The notes: a model not told the origin generated them from the sequence alone. Positions 27,210 to 38,539 are shown, numbered from the stretch's first letter. The stretch is 64,000 nt of DNA from Rhizobium brockwellii (GCF_000769405.2 NZ_CP053439.1:4701001-4765000); one strand, 5' to 3'. Made by a program: numbers and translations.

Positions 27210-28193
27210 ATGCTGGCGCGGTTTTTCAGATCCTCGAAACGATCTTTCGACTCGCTGTCCGAGCAGGAGATCCTTGCCCTTGGGATCGCCTCCGAGGAAG
27301 ACGATGCCCGCATCTATCTTGCCTATGCTGACAGGCTGCGCCGCGAATTTCCGGCCTCGGCCAAGATCTTCGAGGATATGGCCGAGGTCGAAGATACGCA
27401 TCGCAAGTCTTTGATCGAGATCCATCGTCAGCGTTTCGGTGAGCGCATTCCGTTGATCCGGCGCGAGCACGTGGAGGGCTTCTACGAGCGCAAGCCGGAC
27501 TGGCTGAGGGCAAACCTTTCGCTGGATGCGATGCGCCGGGAAACCGAGGCGATGGAGGAGCAGGCCTATCGTTTCTATGTCGAGGCGGTAAAGCGGACCT
27601 CGGACGCCTCGACGCGCCAGCTTCTCGGCGATCTCGCCCTCGCCGAACAGGGACATGAGGATATCGCCCGCATGCTGGGCGACAAACATACGCCAGAAGA
27701 CGTCAAGCACGACGAAGACGCGACGGTGCATCGGCAATTCGTGCTGACCTATGTGCAGCCGGGTCTTGCCGGGCTGATGGACGGCTCGGTCTCGACGCTG
27801 GCGCCGATCTTCGCCGCCGCCTTCGCCACGCAGGATACCTGGCAGACCTTCCTCGTCGGCCTTTCAGCCTCAGTCGGTGCCGGCATTTCGATGGGCTTCA
27901 CCGAAGCCGCCCATGACGACGGCAAGATCTCCGGCAGAGGCTCGCCGATCAAGCGCGGCCTCGCCTGCGGCATCATGACGGCGCTCGGCGGCCTCGGCCA
28001 CGCACTGCCTTATCTGATCCCGCATTTCTGGACAGCAACGATCACCGCCGCCGTCGTCGTCTTCTTCGAACTCTGGGCAATCGCCTTCATCCAGAACCGT
28101 TACATGGAAACCCCCTTCCTGCGCGCCGCCTTCCAGGTGGTGCTCGGTGGCGGCCTGGTGCTCGGCGCCGGTATCCTGATCGGGAATGGGTGA
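27210..28193 (+). CDS. mbfA: Membrane-bound ferritin MbfA (iron exporter)
   Basis: MbfA is an inner-membrane iron exporter that protects against iron and peroxide stress. The 327-residue protein joins an N-terminal ferritin-like four-helix domain (residues about 15-155, with EEDDARIYLAYA and MAEVEDTHRKSL carrying iron ligands) to a C-terminal VIT1/CCC1-like domain of five helices (from about residue 180, LAGLMDGSVSTLAP). The start at 27210 is chosen because GGAGAAG lies five bases upstream; the ATG at 27198 touches the Irr box. The ICE predicts derepression when iron is high. Confidence 0.95.
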   Translation: MLARFFRSSKRSFDSLSEQEILALGIASEEDDARIYLAYADRLRREFPASAKIFEDMAEVEDTHRKSLIEIHRQRFGERIPLIRREHVEGFYERKPDWLRANLSLDAMRRETEAMEEQAYRFYVEAVKRTSDASTRQLLGDLALAEQGHEDIARMLGDKHTPEDVKHDEDATVHRQFVLTYVQPGLAGLMDGSVSTLAPIFAAAFATQDTWQTFLVGLSASVGAGISMGFTEAAHDDGKISGRGSPIKRGLACGIMTALGGLGHALPYLIPHFWTATITAAVVVFFELWAIAFIQNRYMETPFLRAAFQVVLGGGLVLGAGILIGNG

Positions 28194-28303
28194 GGAGCGG
28201 TCGGGCGCAGCCCGAGCAATCGATCCGGTGAATCGATTGCAGCGACGAACGCCCTGAGCCAAAGCGAAGGGCCGGGAGACGGTGCGGCATCTCAGACCAA
28301 AAC

Positions 28304-28330
28304 AAAAGGCCGGCAAATCGCCGGCCTTTT
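28304..28330. terminator. Bidirectional terminator between mbfA and BTLCP gene
   Basis: AAAAGGCCGGC, a 5-base loop and GCCGGCCTTTT form a perfect stem with T runs on both strands. Upstream, 28217-28240 holds another palindrome (CAATCGAT/ATCGATTG) of a repeat type. Confidence 0.8.
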
Positions 28331-28351
28331 CCACATTCTCTATTGGAACCC

Positions 28352-28969
28352 TTACCGCAGAGCACCCACCAGGACGTCGCGGCCGTTCTCGATGGTGACC
28401 CAGCGGCCGGCATTGTAGCTCGACTGGCGCTTAACGAAGGAATAGGGCGTCGCAAACCACGGCTTGACGTCGGCGGCGAGGTTGTCGAGCACGAAATCGC
28501 CCTCGGCGGTGCGCAGCGTCAGAACCGCATGGCCTTCGCCATCCGGCTTGCGCACGACGGTCATCAGCAGATCGGCGGCCGAAAAGCCGCGCTGGATCAG
28601 CATGCGGCGCTTCAGCAGCGCGAAATCCTCGCAGTCGCCGGCGGTGGTCGGATAGGCCCAGACCTCATCCTTGCCGTAGATTTCCTTGTCGGTCATCGGT
28701 GTGATCGTGCGATTGACGGTGGCGTTGACCGAACGCACGAGCGACCAGCTTGCGGCGGTCATGGCGACCGGGCCTGAATTGCGGTTTGCACCGCATTCAC
28801 TGCGGTGGATATGACAGAAATCGTAGTGGCCGATCGGCTGTGAGGTGGCATTGCCCGTTACCATGGAAGCATTTCTGCTGGGGGCCGGTATGGCGGCCGT
28901 TGCCATCGCAAACATGGCCATCATGGCCACAAAGATACCCTTGATCCGCACGCCCGCTCTTCCTTGCAT
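28352..28969 (-). CDS. Bacterial transglutaminase-like cysteine peptidase (BTLCP family)
   Basis: This 205-residue protein has a signal peptide or membrane anchor (VRIKGIFVAMMAMFAMATA) and the transglutaminase-like triad: Cys in GDCEDFALLKRR, His in EGHAVLTLRT and Asp in FVLDNLAAD. In other bacteria BTLCP proteins (LapG type) act in the periplasm and cleave adhesins under c-di-GMP control; here no LapD or adhesin gene is adjacent, so only the fold is claimed. AAGGGG precedes the start. It ends at a shared terminator with mbfA. Confidence 0.92.
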   Translation of the reverse strand: MQGRAGVRIKGIFVAMMAMFAMATAAIPAPSRNASMVTGNATSQPIGHYDFCHIHRSECGANRNSGPVAMTAASWSLVRSVNATVNRTITPMTDKEIYGKDEVWAYPTTAGDCEDFALLKRRMLIQRGFSAADLLMTVVRKPDGEGHAVLTLRTAEGDFVLDNLAADVKPWFATPYSFVKRQSSYNAGRWVTIENGRDVLVGALR

Positions 28970-29104
28970 CGCCCCTTATTTATTAACAAAGTGTTAATGG
29001 AGAGGGCCGGAAAGAGTCAATCGTTACTTCTTGGGAGCACCTTGCAACCCGCTGACATGGTTAAAATGCAACAAGCCCGGGACCTTACTTCCGGCCGATG
29101 CTAT

Positions 29105-29935
29105 TCAAGCGGGCATCTGCCTATTTGTTGATGAACGGATGATGCCTTTGACGGCGCTCAACAGAAGCGCGATGTCGCCGGGGCGAGAAAGGCGGTGGTC
29201 GCCGTCGCGGATGAAGGTCAGCACCACGTCGTCGGCGGGAAGATGTTCGACCAGTTTCATCGCATGCGCATGCGGCACGTCGGCGTCTTTCATGCCCTGG
29301 AGGATATGCACCGGGCAGCCGGTTTCGATGATGCCGTCGAGCACCCGGTTCTCGCGGCCGTCCTCGATCAGCGCCCGTGTATAGATGTTCGGTTCCGGAC
29401 TATATTGCGAACGCTCTTCGAAATAGCCGCGCTCGGCCAGCGATTTGCGCTCCTTGGCCTTCAGGTTCGGCTCGATCAGCTCCGAGGTGAAATCGGGTGC
29501 CGGCGCGATCAGCACCATCCCTGCGAGCTTTGGGCCTTCGCCGCCCCGCCGCGCAAGTTCTTGCGCCAGCCTGAGCGCGATCCAGCCGCCCATCGACGAG
29601 CCGACGAGGATGATCCGATCGGGCGCGACATGGCGGATGACGGCAAACGCCTCCTCCAGCCAGCGCGAGATCGTGCCGTCGCCGAAGCTACCGCCGGAAA
29701 GTCCGTGGCCGGAATAGTCGAGGCGGATGCAGGCGAGCCCAAGTTCCGCCGCCAGCCCGTCGAGTTCCACCGCCTTGGTGCCGCTCATGTCGGAGCGGTA
29801 GCCGGACAGCCAGACGAGCGCCGGTGCGTCATTGCCGGCCTGCGCGGGGCGGACGAGCATGGCGATCTCACGCGCCGCCTCACCCTCGCCGACCGTCAGG
29901 AACTGCGGCGCGGAATCGGGCATCTGATCGGACAT
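29105..29935 (-). CDS. Alpha/beta hydrolase (ABHD10-like)
   Basis: This 276-residue protein has the alpha/beta fold with nucleophile elbow GSSMGG, catalytic Asp in QGMKDADVPH and His in RDGDHRLS. It opens with an oxyanion-type VWLSGYRSDMSGTKA segment, typical of the ABHD10-like esterase/thioesterase group, seen also in mitochondria. The likely activity is an esterase or thioesterase on a small acyl substrate. It is divergent from infC with about 180 bases between. Confidence 0.88.
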   Translation of the reverse strand: MSDQMPDSAPQFLTVGEGEAAREIAMLVRPAQAGNDAPALVWLSGYRSDMSGTKAVELDGLAAELGLACIRLDYSGHGLSGGSFGDGTISRWLEEAFAVIRHVAPDRIILVGSSMGGWIALRLAQELARRGGEGPKLAGMVLIAPAPDFTSELIEPNLKAKERKSLAERGYFEERSQYSPEPNIYTRALIEDGRENRVLDGIIETGCPVHILQGMKDADVPHAHAMKLVEHLPADDVVLTFIRDGDHRLSRPGDIALLLSAVKGIIRSSTNRQMPA

Positions 29936-30114
29936 CGGCGAAACTCCTGTTGTTTTGGCCTATAAAACAGATTCTTGGCAGGCTGACAGCAGGTGATTTT
30001 TCCGCTAAAGGATGATATTGACTCCGTTGCAGCGATGACGCGACACGTTTGTGCACCCCTGATTGGGAGCGCGATGCTGCAACGTTCCGAAAACAACGCG
30101 AGGAGAATACGACC

Positions 30115-30651
30115 ATTCGCAGACCTTTTAAAACCGATGCGCCCGTGAAGGACGGACCGCGCTCGAACCGTGAAATCCGCATTCCAAAAGTTCAGCTGAT
30201 CGGAGCTGATGGACAGAATGTCGGCATCGTGCCCACCGACCAGGCTTTGAAAATGGCGGAAGAAGCCGGCCTCGATCTCGTCGAAATTTCCCCCAATGTT
30301 GAACCGCCGGTGTGCAAGATCCTCGATCTGGGCAAGCTGAAATATGCCAACCAGAAGAAGGCTGCCGAGGCGCGCAAGAAGCAGAAGATCGTCGAAGTCA
30401 AAGAAATCAAGATGCGCCCGAACATCGACACCCATGATTATGAGGTGAAGATGAAGGCGATGGGTCGCTTCTTCGACGAAGGCGACAAGGTCAAGGTGAC
30501 GCTGAAGTTCCGCGGCCGCGAAATGGCCCACCAGGAACTCGGCATGAAGCTTCTGCAGCAGGTCAAGGCCGATACGATCGAGTTCGCCAAAGTCGAAGCC
30601 GAACCCAAGCTTGAAGGCCGCCAGATGATGATGGTGCTGGCGCCGAAATAA
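30115..30651 (+). CDS. infC: Translation initiation factor IF-3, with ATT start codon
   Basis: IF-3 checks start codons and keeps the 30S subunit free. The 178-residue protein begins at ATT (30115), as in enterobacterial infC, giving [27 protein letters not shown] lies upstream. The N domain has [17 protein letters not shown] and the C domain [14 protein letters not shown] with [13 protein letters not shown]. Upstream in-frame ATGs exist only in unlikely protein sequence. A non-AUG start allows IF-3 to repress its own synthesis. A terminator follows at 30676. Confidence 0.95.
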   Translation: MRRPFKTDAPVKDGPRSNREIRIPKVQLIGADGQNVGIVPTDQALKMAEEAGLDLVEISPNVEPPVCKILDLGKLKYANQKKAAEARKKQKIVEVKEIKMRPNIDTHDYEVKMKAMGRFFDEGDKVKVTLKFRGREMAHQELGMKLLQQVKADTIEFAKVEAEPKLEGRQMMMVLAPK

Positions 30652-30675
30652 GCGCCAGGCAATTTTTCGCCCAAG

Positions 30676-30697
30676 GCCGTCCGCAAGGGCGGCTTTT
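30676..30697 (+). terminator. Terminator after infC
   Basis: GCCGTCC, a GCAA tetraloop and GGGCGGC form a 7-bp stem with one G-U pair, followed by TTTT. The remaining 280 bases before rpmI hold no gene and may be its leader. Confidence 0.7.
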
Positions 30698-30977
30698 GTG
30701 CTTTCTGCCATTCTGACTTGGGCCGGCGTATTTTGGGATGCGCGAAGATTCCTCCGCGGCCCCGTTGCACTTTCATGACGCTGCGGTTATAAGCGCGCGT
30801 CCGAACTGACCGGCAGGGCATGCCGTGGCAGTTTCGAATGCTTGCGGAACGGTTCGTCGCCGATGCCGCAGATCAACAACAAACGCTCCCGCACCTTGTT
30901 GCGACGGCCGGAGAACCGGACTTCGCGAGAAGGGCTTTTTTGATGAAGCGCGCAGGGAGGACAGAAGGAGTAGCAAA

Positions 30978-31181
30978 ATGCCCAAGATGAAGACGAAGTC
31001 CTCTGCCAAGAAGCGGTTCAAGATCACCGCAACCGGCAAGGTCAAGGCTGCCGCTGCCGGCAAGCGCCATGGCATGATCAAGCGTTCCAACAAGTTCATT
31101 CGCGATGCACGTGGCACCATGGTTCTCGCAGAACCGGATGGCCGCAAGGTTATCAAGAATTACCTGCCGAACGGTCTCTGA
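30978..31181 (+). CDS. rpmI: Ribosomal protein L35
   Basis: The 67-residue basic protein [20 protein letters not shown]... ends in IKNYLPNGL, typical of bL35 in alphaproteobacteria. AAGGAG lies seven to eight bases upstream of the ATG at 30978. The frame extending to 30825 is not used. rplT follows after 38 bases, in the near-universal rpmI-rplT pair, and is separated from infC by a terminator, so rpmI probably has its own promoter in 30700-30970. Confidence 0.98.
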   Translation: MPKMKTKSSAKKRFKITATGKVKAAAAGKRHGMIKRSNKFIRDARGTMVLAEPDGRKVIKNYLPNGL

Positions 31182-31219
31182 GACTCGTCCGCGAACGCTA
31201 GATTTAAGGAGATCATGAT

Positions 31220-31624
31220 ATGGCACGTGTAAAAAGAGGCGTCACCTCTCACGCCAAGCACAAGAAGGTTCTGAAGGCCGCAAAGGGCTTTTACGGCCGC
31301 CGCAAGAACACCATCCGTACCGCCAAGGCTGCTGTCGATCGTTCGAAGCAGTACGCCTACCGCGACCGCAAGGTCAACAAGCGCAACTTCCGTGCGCTTT
31401 GGATCCAGCGCATCAATGCCGCTGTGCGTGAATTCGGCCTGACTTATGGCCGCTTCATCGACGGCCTGACCAAGGCTGGCATCGAAGTCGACCGCAAGGT
31501 TCTCTCCGACATGGCGATCCACGAGCCGGAAGCATTCGGCGCGCTGGTCAGCGCTGCCAAGAAGGCTCTTGAATACCTCAAGGAAGCCGGCACGGCGAAC
31601 GAGTTTGAAGGCGCGGTCAAGTAA
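31220..31624 (+). CDS. rplT: Ribosomal protein L20
   Basis: This 134-residue protein is bL20, needed early in 50S assembly. It has the long basic N-terminal helix ([18 protein letters not shown]) and [31 protein letters not shown] and the conserved C-terminal domain. AAGGAG precedes the start. In several bacteria L20 represses its own operon by binding the leader; a leader of about 280 bases exists here, but no conserved structure could be assigned by eye. Confidence 0.98.
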   Translation: MARVKRGVTSHAKHKKVLKAAKGFYGRRKNTIRTAKAAVDRSKQYAYRDRKVNKRNFRALWIQRINAAVREFGLTYGRFIDGLTKAGIEVDRKVLSDMAIHEPEAFGALVSAAKKALEYLKEAGTANEFEGAVK

Positions 31625-31662
31625 CCAGCGCTTCCCAAGCTTTTGAATTTATGATTTTGGGA

Positions 31663-31695
31663 AACCCGCGCTGGTTTGGGCTAGCGCGGGTTTTT
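31663..31695 (+). terminator. Terminator after rplT
   Basis: AACCCGCGCT (31663-31672) and AGCGCGGGTT (31683-31692) form a perfect 10-bp stem with a 10-base loop, followed by TTTTTC. It separates rpmI-rplT from pheS-pheT. Confidence 0.9.
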
Positions 31696-31774
31696 CTTTC
31701 TTTATATTCCTGGCGCCGGCCGGCGCCGCCTGCCTCCCGATCGCCCGCCTGATACTGGACGGAAAGAAGTGACA

Positions 31775-32857
31775 ATGTCAGATATCGACCAGCTCAACAC
31801 ATCGCTGCTCGCCGAAATCGCCGCCGCCGATGACGAGACGGCGCTCGAAGCCGTGCGCGTATCCGCCCTCGGCAAGAAGGGCTCCGTCTCCGAACTGTTG
31901 AAGACGCTCGGCGCCATGACGCCGGAAGAGCGCCAAAGCAAGGGCGCGGCGATCAACGTTCTGAAGAACGCGGTGACCGAGGCGCTCACCACCCGCAAGA
32001 CGACGCTGCGGCAAGCGGCGATCGATGCGCGGCTGAAGGCCGAGACGGTCGACGTCAGCCTGCCGGTGCGCTCTTCGCCGGCCGAGCGCGGCCGTATCCA
32101 TCCGATCAGCCAGATCGTCGATGAGATCACCGCGATCTTCGCCGACATGGGCTTCTCGATTGCCGAAGGTCCCGACATCGAGACCGATTATTACAATTTC
32201 ACCGCGCTGAATTTCCCCGAGGGCCATCCGGCCCGCGAGATGCACGACACCTTCTTCTTCAACCCGGATGAGAATGGTGAGCGCAAGGTCCTGCGCACCC
32301 ACACCTCGCCGGTGCAGGTGCGCACCATGGAGGCGCAGACGCCGCCGATCCGCATCATCATTCCCGGCAAGACCTACCGCCAGGACTCGGACGCCACCCA
32401 TTCGCCGATGTTCCATCAGGTCGAGGGCCTGGTCGTCGACAAGAAGGCCAATGTCGCCAACCTCCGCTGGGTGCTGGAAGAATTCTGCAAGACCTTCTTC
32501 GAGGTCGACAGCGTGACGATGCGTTTTCGCCCGTCCTTCTTCCCCTTCACCGAGCCCTCTTTCGAGGTCGATATCCAGTGCGACCGCTCCGGCCCGATCG
32601 TCAAGTTCGGCGAGGGTACCGACTGGATGGAAATCCTCGGCTGCGGCATGGTCCACCCGAACGTGCTGCGTTACGGCGGGCTCGATCCGGACGAATATCA
32701 GGGTTTTGCCTGGGGCATGGGCCTCGATCGCATCGCCATGCTGAAATACGGCATGCCCGACCTGCGCGACTTCTTCAACGCCGACGTCCGCTGGATGACG
32801 CATTACGGCTTCCGCCCGCTCGACATGCCGACGCTGTTCGGCGGCCTCAGCGCTTGA
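31775..32857 (+). CDS. pheS: Phenylalanyl-tRNA synthetase alpha subunit
   Basis: PheS carries the catalytic core of the class II synthetase as an (alpha-beta)2 enzyme. The 360-residue protein has the N-terminal coiled-coil arm (residues about 1-90), motif 2 region [19 protein letters not shown], and motif 3 [13 protein letters not shown]. The start at 31775 (MSDIDQLNT) follows GGAAAG; GTG at 31769 is less likely. pheT begins 16 bases after its stop, and the two form one operon. Confidence 0.98.
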   Translation: MSDIDQLNTSLLAEIAAADDETALEAVRVSALGKKGSVSELLKTLGAMTPEERQSKGAAINVLKNAVTEALTTRKTTLRQAAIDARLKAETVDVSLPVRSSPAERGRIHPISQIVDEITAIFADMGFSIAEGPDIETDYYNFTALNFPEGHPAREMHDTFFFNPDENGERKVLRTHTSPVQVRTMEAQTPPIRIIIPGKTYRQDSDATHSPMFHQVEGLVVDKKANVANLRWVLEEFCKTFFEVDSVTMRFRPSFFPFTEPSFEVDIQCDRSGPIVKFGEGTDWMEILGCGMVHPNVLRYGGLDPDEYQGFAWGMGLDRIAMLKYGMPDLRDFFNADVRWMTHYGFRPLDMPTLFGGLSA

Positions 32858-32873
32858 ACGGAGAATTGGGACG

Positions 32874-35297
32874 ATGAAATTCACGCTCTCCTGGCTGAAA
32901 GAGCATCTGGAAACGGATGCCGGCCTCGAAGAAATCTGCACGCGCCTCACAGAGATCGGACTGGAGGTCGAGGATGTCGACGACAAGGCGGCATTCAAGC
33001 CCTTCGTCATCGCCAGGGTCGTCTCGGCCGAAAAACATCCGCAGGCCGATCGCTTGAAGGTGCTGATGGTCGATACCGGTTCCGGCGCACCGGTCCAGGT
33101 CGTCTGCGGCGCCCCGAATGCGCGCGCCGGCCTCGTCGGTGCCTTTGCAGCGCCCGGAACCTATGTGCCCGGTATCGATGTGACGCTCGCCGTCGGCAAT
33201 ATCCGCGGCGTCGAGAGCCATGGCATGATGTGCTCCGAAAAGGAGCTGCAGATCTCCGACAGCCACGACGGCATCATCGATCTGCCCGAGGATGCGCCGG
33301 TCGGTCAGAGTTATGCCGCCTATGCGCATCTCGACGATCCCCTCATCGAGATTAACCTGACGCCCAACCGGCCGGACTGCACCTCGATCCACGGCATTGC
33401 CCGCGATCTCGCCGCCTCCGGCCTCGGCACGCTGAAGACGCGGCCCGCCCCGTCCTTCGCCACCGAAGGCGAGACGCCGGTGAAGCTGACGCTTGATCTC
33501 GACGATCCGAAGCTCTGCCCGGGCTTTGCGCTCCGCCTCGTGCGCGGCGTCAGGAACGGCCCGAGCCCGCGCTGGATGCAGCAGCGGCTGATCGCCATCG
33601 GCCTGCGCCCCATCAACGCGCTTGTTGATATCACCAACTACATGACCTTCGATCAGGGCCGGCCGATGCACGTCTTCGACGCTGCAAAGGTCAAGGGCAA
33701 CCTGACCGTCCGCCGCGCCGCCGAAGGCGAGACGGTGCTGGCGCTTGACCAGCGCGAATACAAGCTGTCGCCGAACAACGTCGTCATCTCCGATGACAAT
33801 GGCATCGAATCGATCGGCGGCATCATGGGCGGCGAACATTCCGGCTGCGACGAGAATACCGTCGACGTGCTGATCGAATCCGCCCTCTGGGACCCAATGA
33901 ACATCGCCAAGTCAGGCCGCAGCCTCGGCATCATCACCGATGCCCGCTACCGCTTCGAACGCGGCGTTGATCCGGAATATATGGTCCCCGGTCTTGAACG
34001 CACGACGGAACTGGTGCTGGAACTTTGCGGCGGCAACGCCGCCAAGGCCGAGATCGTCGGCTACCAGGGTTACGAACCGAAGATCGTCGATTTCCCCTAT
34101 TCGGAGGTCAAGCGCCTGACGGGTCTCGAAGTCTCGAATGAGGAAAGCAACACGATTCTGACGCGCCTCGGCTTCAAGGTCTCCGGTTCCGGCGAGCGCG
34201 TCTCCGTCGCCGTTCCCTCGTGGCGCCCCGATGTCGATGGCAAGGCCGACCTCGTCGAAGAGGTCATGCGTATCCACGGCGTCGACAATATCAAGCCGGC
34301 GCCGCTCGAACGCCATGCTGCCGTCAACGGCAAGATTCTGACGACGCTGCAGATCCGCACCCGCCTCGCCAAGCGGGCGCTCGCCGCGCGCGGCATGCTC
34401 GAAGCCGTCACCTGGTCCTTCATTCCCGAAGACCAGGCAAAGCTCTTCGGCGGCGGCTCGGCGACGCTCAAGCTTGCCAACCCGATCGCCGCCGAAATGT
34501 CGGATATGCGCCCCTCGCTGCTGCCGGGCCTGCTGTCAGCCGCCCAGCGCAATGCCGACAAGGGTTACGGCGACGTCGCCCTCTTCGAGGTCTCCGGCAC
34601 TTATGAGAACGACAGGCCGGAGGGTCAGCGCCGCGTTGCCGGCGGCATCCGCCGCGGCACGGCCTCGCTTGCTGGCGCCGGTCGCGCCTGGTCGAACACC
34701 GCCAAGGGCGGCGGCAAGCCGGTCGACGTCTTCGACGCCAAGGCCGACGCGCTCGCCGTCATCGAAGCCTGCGGTCTGCCGATGGGCAATATCCAGATCG
34801 AGCAGGGCGGGCCGGCATGGTATCATCCCGGCCGCTCCGGCACGATCAAGATGGGGCCGAAAGTCGTGCTCGGCTATTTCGGCGAATTCCACCCGCTGAC
34901 GCTGGAAGCGCTCGATGTCTCCGGCGCGCTGTGCGGCTTCGAAGTCTATGTCGACGCCATGCCGGACGCCAAGCGCAAGGCGACGCGCACCAAGCCGGCG
35001 CTCGAACTGTCACCCTTCCAGGTGGTCCGGCGCGACTTCGCCTTCGTCGTCGACAAGACGGTGGAAGCAGGCGCCATCGTCAAGGCTGCCACAGGCGCCG
35101 ACCGCAAGCTGGTGACCGGCGTCAACGTCTTCGACATCTTCGAGGGCGCATCGGTTGGCGACGGCAAGAAGTCGGTGGCGATCGAGGTTCAGATCCAGCC
35201 GGTCGAGCGCACGCTGACGGACGAGGATTTCGAGGCGCTGACGCAGAAGATTGTCGCCAGCGTTGCGAAATTCACCGGCGGTGTCCTCAGAAGCTGA
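32874..35297 (+). CDS. pheT: Phenylalanyl-tRNA synthetase beta subunit
   Basis: This 807-residue beta subunit begins [15 protein letters not shown] and includes the tRNA-binding EMAP-like domain (residues about 40-150), the B3/B4 editing domain that hydrolyses Tyr-tRNA(Phe) (about 210-385), B5 domain (about 400-480), the inactive catalytic-like core, and the C-terminal anticodon-binding FDX-ACB domain (about 710-807, [16 protein letters not shown]). Length is usual for the family. A terminator lies just beyond the stop. Confidence 0.98.
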   Translation: MKFTLSWLKEHLETDAGLEEICTRLTEIGLEVEDVDDKAAFKPFVIARVVSAEKHPQADRLKVLMVDTGSGAPVQVVCGAPNARAGLVGAFAAPGTYVPGIDVTLAVGNIRGVESHGMMCSEKELQISDSHDGIIDLPEDAPVGQSYAAYAHLDDPLIEINLTPNRPDCTSIHGIARDLAASGLGTLKTRPAPSFATEGETPVKLTLDLDDPKLCPGFALRLVRGVRNGPSPRWMQQRLIAIGLRPINALVDITNYMTFDQGRPMHVFDAAKVKGNLTVRRAAEGETVLALDQREYKLSPNNVVISDDNGIESIGGIMGGEHSGCDENTVDVLIESALWDPMNIAKSGRSLGIITDARYRFERGVDPEYMVPGLERTTELVLELCGGNAAKAEIVGYQGYEPKIVDFPYSEVKRLTGLEVSNEESNTILTRLGFKVSGSGERVSVAVPSWRPDVDGKADLVEEVMRIHGVDNIKPAPLERHAAVNGKILTTLQIRTRLAKRALAARGMLEAVTWSFIPEDQAKLFGGGSATLKLANPIAAEMSDMRPSLLPGLLSAAQRNADKGYGDVALFEVSGTYENDRPEGQRRVAGGIRRGTASLAGAGRAWSNTAKGGGKPVDVFDAKADALAVIEACGLPMGNIQIEQGGPAWYHPGRSGTIKMGPKVVLGYFGEFHPLTLEALDVSGALCGFEVYVDAMPDAKRKATRTKPALELSPFQVVRRDFAFVVDKTVEAGAIVKAATGADRKLVTGVNVFDIFEGASVGDGKKSVAIEVQIQPVERTLTDEDFEALTQKIVASVAKFTGGVLRS

Positions 35298-35323
35298 GCT
35301 TCACCCAACGTCGTCAAATCATG

Positions 35324-35352
35324 GACCGGTCGCGAACAGCGGCCGGTCTTTT
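35324..35352 (+). terminator. Terminator after pheT
   Basis: GACCGG and CCGGTC arms with a GC-rich imperfect loop region, followed by TTTT at 35349-35352, lie 26 bases after the pheT stop and touch the end of the convergent NTF2-like gene. Confidence 0.65.
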
Positions 35353-35711
35353 CACCGATGCAGATGGAAGAGTTTGCCGACGATCGTCCAGCGGCCGTCG
35401 ATCTTCAGCAGCGAGAGATAATCGGTAAAGCGCATGCCGGCGAAATCGTCGGTGACCTTGACGCTTGCCGCATCGCCTTCGACATCGACGCTCTGGATGT
35501 CCATGTAGGGCTGCGTGCCGGGCGGCGCCGGCTCCTCCGCCAGGATCGCGGCGATGAATTCGTCCCGCGTCAGCCATTCGACGGCATTTTCGTAATGGCC
35601 GATGATCGAGCTTTTCGGATGAAAGGCCTTTTTCAAGGCTGCCTCATTGGCGAAGGCCATGCCTTCGACATAGAGATGAACCGTCTGTTCGACTGCCTGT
35701 CTGTCCGACAT
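35352..35711 (-). CDS. NTF2/SnoaL-like protein (putative lumazine-binding type)
   Basis: This 119-residue protein has the cone-shaped NTF2 fold pattern: helix VEQTVHLYVEGMAFANEAALKKAFH, then strands with TDYLSLLKIDGRWTIVGKLFHLH. Members of this subgroup (often labelled lumazine-binding) occur as small stand-alone proteins of unknown role. GGGATGAG precedes the start. It lies downstream of the aldo-keto reductase gene on the same strand? In fact it is the next gene on the minus strand after 35819-36814, with 107 bases between, so cotranscription is possible. Confidence 0.82.
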   Translation of the reverse strand: MSDRQAVEQTVHLYVEGMAFANEAALKKAFHPKSSIIGHYENAVEWLTRDEFIAAILAEEPAPPGTQPYMDIQSVDVEGDAASVKVTDDFAGMRFTDYLSLLKIDGRWTIVGKLFHLHR

Positions 35712-35818
35712 ATTCTCATCCCGTTCTCAGAGATGGCGTTAGATAGTTTCGCCAGGCCCGAAGGCAAGCCCGGCCGGTTGTGGACGACCGGGCTTTCGCT
35801 CTCTGTTTCGGTATGGGT

Positions 35819-36924
<1,106 letters not shown>

Positions 36925-36938
36925 TATTATTTCGATCA

Positions 36939-37847
36939 ATGAACAGAACCCAGCTTTCGCAACTCGCCGTTCTCGCCGCCGTCTCGGAGCATCGCAGCTT
37001 CCGGTCGGCGGCGAAGGAACTCCTCGTCGCGCCTTCGGCCATCAGCCATGCGATATCGAGCCTCGAAGACAGTCTGGGGGTGCGGCTTCTGGCGCGGACC
37101 ACCCGCAGCGTTGCGCCGACGGAAGAGGGCCGCCTGCTGCTTGAAAGACTTCGTCCAGCACTCGAGGAGATCGATATTGCCTTGGAGGCCGTCCGCGATA
37201 CGCGCGCCAAGCCGGCCGGAAACCTGCGCATCACCGCGCCGCGCTTCGCCTCCGATCTGCTGCTCGCTCCGCGGCTCGGCGACTTTCTCAACCTCTATCC
37301 GGATATCGCCCTGGAGATCGCCAATGAGGATGGCTTCACCGATATCGTCAAGGAGGGCTTCGACGCCGGTATTCGGCTGGAGGAGAGCCTGGAGGCCGAC
37401 ATGATCGCGGTCAGGATCTCGCCTAATCTGACGACGGTGATCGCCGCTTCGTCCGAATATTTCGAGCATCATCCAAAGCCCGAGCATCCGCGTGATCTCG
37501 TCCATCACCGCTGCATTAAGCGGCGCTTTACCAACGGCTCGATCTATCGCTGGGAATTCGAAAAGGACGGGCAGGAACTTGTCGTTTCGGTCGACGGGCC
37601 GCTGATCGTCAGTGATGACCGGCTGGCCCTGCTTGCGGCGCTGAACGGCGCCGGCCTTGCCTATCTCTTCGACATGCGGGTCTATGACGAACTGGCGAGC
37701 GGCAAACTTGTGCGGGTGCTGGAAGATTGGTGCGCGCCCTATGCCGGGCCGTTTCTCTATTACCCCTCCCGGCGGCAGATGCGGCCGGCGCTGCGCGCCT
37801 TCATCGATTTCTTCAGATACAGTGAACAGGATACGGGCGGCCGGTAA
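36939..37847 (+). CDS. LysR-family regulator divergent from aldo/keto reductase
   Basis: This 302-residue protein has a helix-turn-helix (residues about 1-60, HRSFRSAAKELLVAPSAISHAISSLED) and a C-terminal effector domain with GNLRITAPRFASDLLL. It is in the group of LysR proteins often paired with oxidoreductase genes (the LysR at 56855 is a close relative by architecture and by GYL/ASS-like effector text). It probably controls the divergent reductase gene. Effector unknown. Confidence 0.92.
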   Translation: MNRTQLSQLAVLAAVSEHRSFRSAAKELLVAPSAISHAISSLEDSLGVRLLARTTRSVAPTEEGRLLLERLRPALEEIDIALEAVRDTRAKPAGNLRITAPRFASDLLLAPRLGDFLNLYPDIALEIANEDGFTDIVKEGFDAGIRLEESLEADMIAVRISPNLTTVIAASSEYFEHHPKPEHPRDLVHHRCIKRRFTNGSIYRWEFEKDGQELVVSVDGPLIVSDDRLALLAALNGAGLAYLFDMRVYDELASGKLVRVLEDWCAPYAGPFLYYPSRRQMRPALRAFIDFFRYSEQDTGGR

Positions 37848-37892
37848 GGAATGGAAACCGGGCCGCCCGTTCTCATTAGGACGCCGTTTGCA

Positions 37893-38390
37893 TCAGGCAG
37901 CCTTTGCCTTCTGGTTTGCGGCCGTGGTGGCAAGCTGGGAGAGGGTTTTGTCGGTGGCCGTTTCCTGCTGCAGCGTCTGGTCGAGCAGGCCGACGACCTC
38001 CTTCAGACCGAGGGTCGCGGCCCAGGTCTTCAGCGTGCCGTAACGGGCGATTTCATAATGCTCGACGGCTTGAGCCGCAGAGATCAGGCCGGCATCGAGA
38101 GCTGATGTGCCCTTGAATTCCTCCATGATTTCCTCGCCCTCGGCGATGATGCCCTGGATCGCCTCGCAGGTCTTGCCCTGGGCGCGTTTGCCGATCAGCT
38201 CGAAAACCTGCTGCAGGCGTTCGACCTGGCCTTCGGTTTCTTCGCGATGTTTTTCAAAGCCCTTCTTCAGTTCGGCGGACTGGGCGGCACGTGCCATCTT
38301 CGGCAGGGCGCGCAATATCTGCCGTTCGGCGAAGTAGATGTCCTTCAGCGTGTCGTAGAAGAGATCTTCCAACGTCTTTTCCTTGGCCAT
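37893..38390 (-). CDS. YciE/YciF-type ferritin-like protein (DUF892)
   Basis: This 165-residue four-helix protein matches the DUF892 family: KTLEDLFYDTLKDIYFAERQIL, then EKHREETEGQVERLQQVFE and AAQAVEHYEIARYGTLK, where Glu and His residues form a di-iron site. The E. coli relatives YciE and YciF are stress-induced. The last residues (ANQKAKAA) are a simple tail. It converges on the LysR gene and is divergent from the M15-like gene. Confidence 0.93.
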   Translation of the reverse strand: MAKEKTLEDLFYDTLKDIYFAERQILRALPKMARAAQSAELKKGFEKHREETEGQVERLQQVFELIGKRAQGKTCEAIQGIIAEGEEIMEEFKGTSALDAGLISAAQAVEHYEIARYGTLKTWAATLGLKEVVGLLDQTLQQETATDKTLSQLATTAANQKAKAA

Positions 38391-38539
38391 TTTCTCGATC
38401 CTTGTTCTGGGGAAAACCGCGAATGCGGCGACACATTAAGAAGAGAAGATCGCGCTAATTGTTCCCAATCGATTTCGGGTGGACTGGAAATCGGTGCCGG
38501 GCGATGATTCCTCCCGTCGATGCGCAGGAGAATGACGTC

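Noticed and set aside
31778..33010. 410-residue minus-strand frame across pheS
   Set aside because: Both ends of pheS and the start of pheT are clear on the plus strand; this is antisense.
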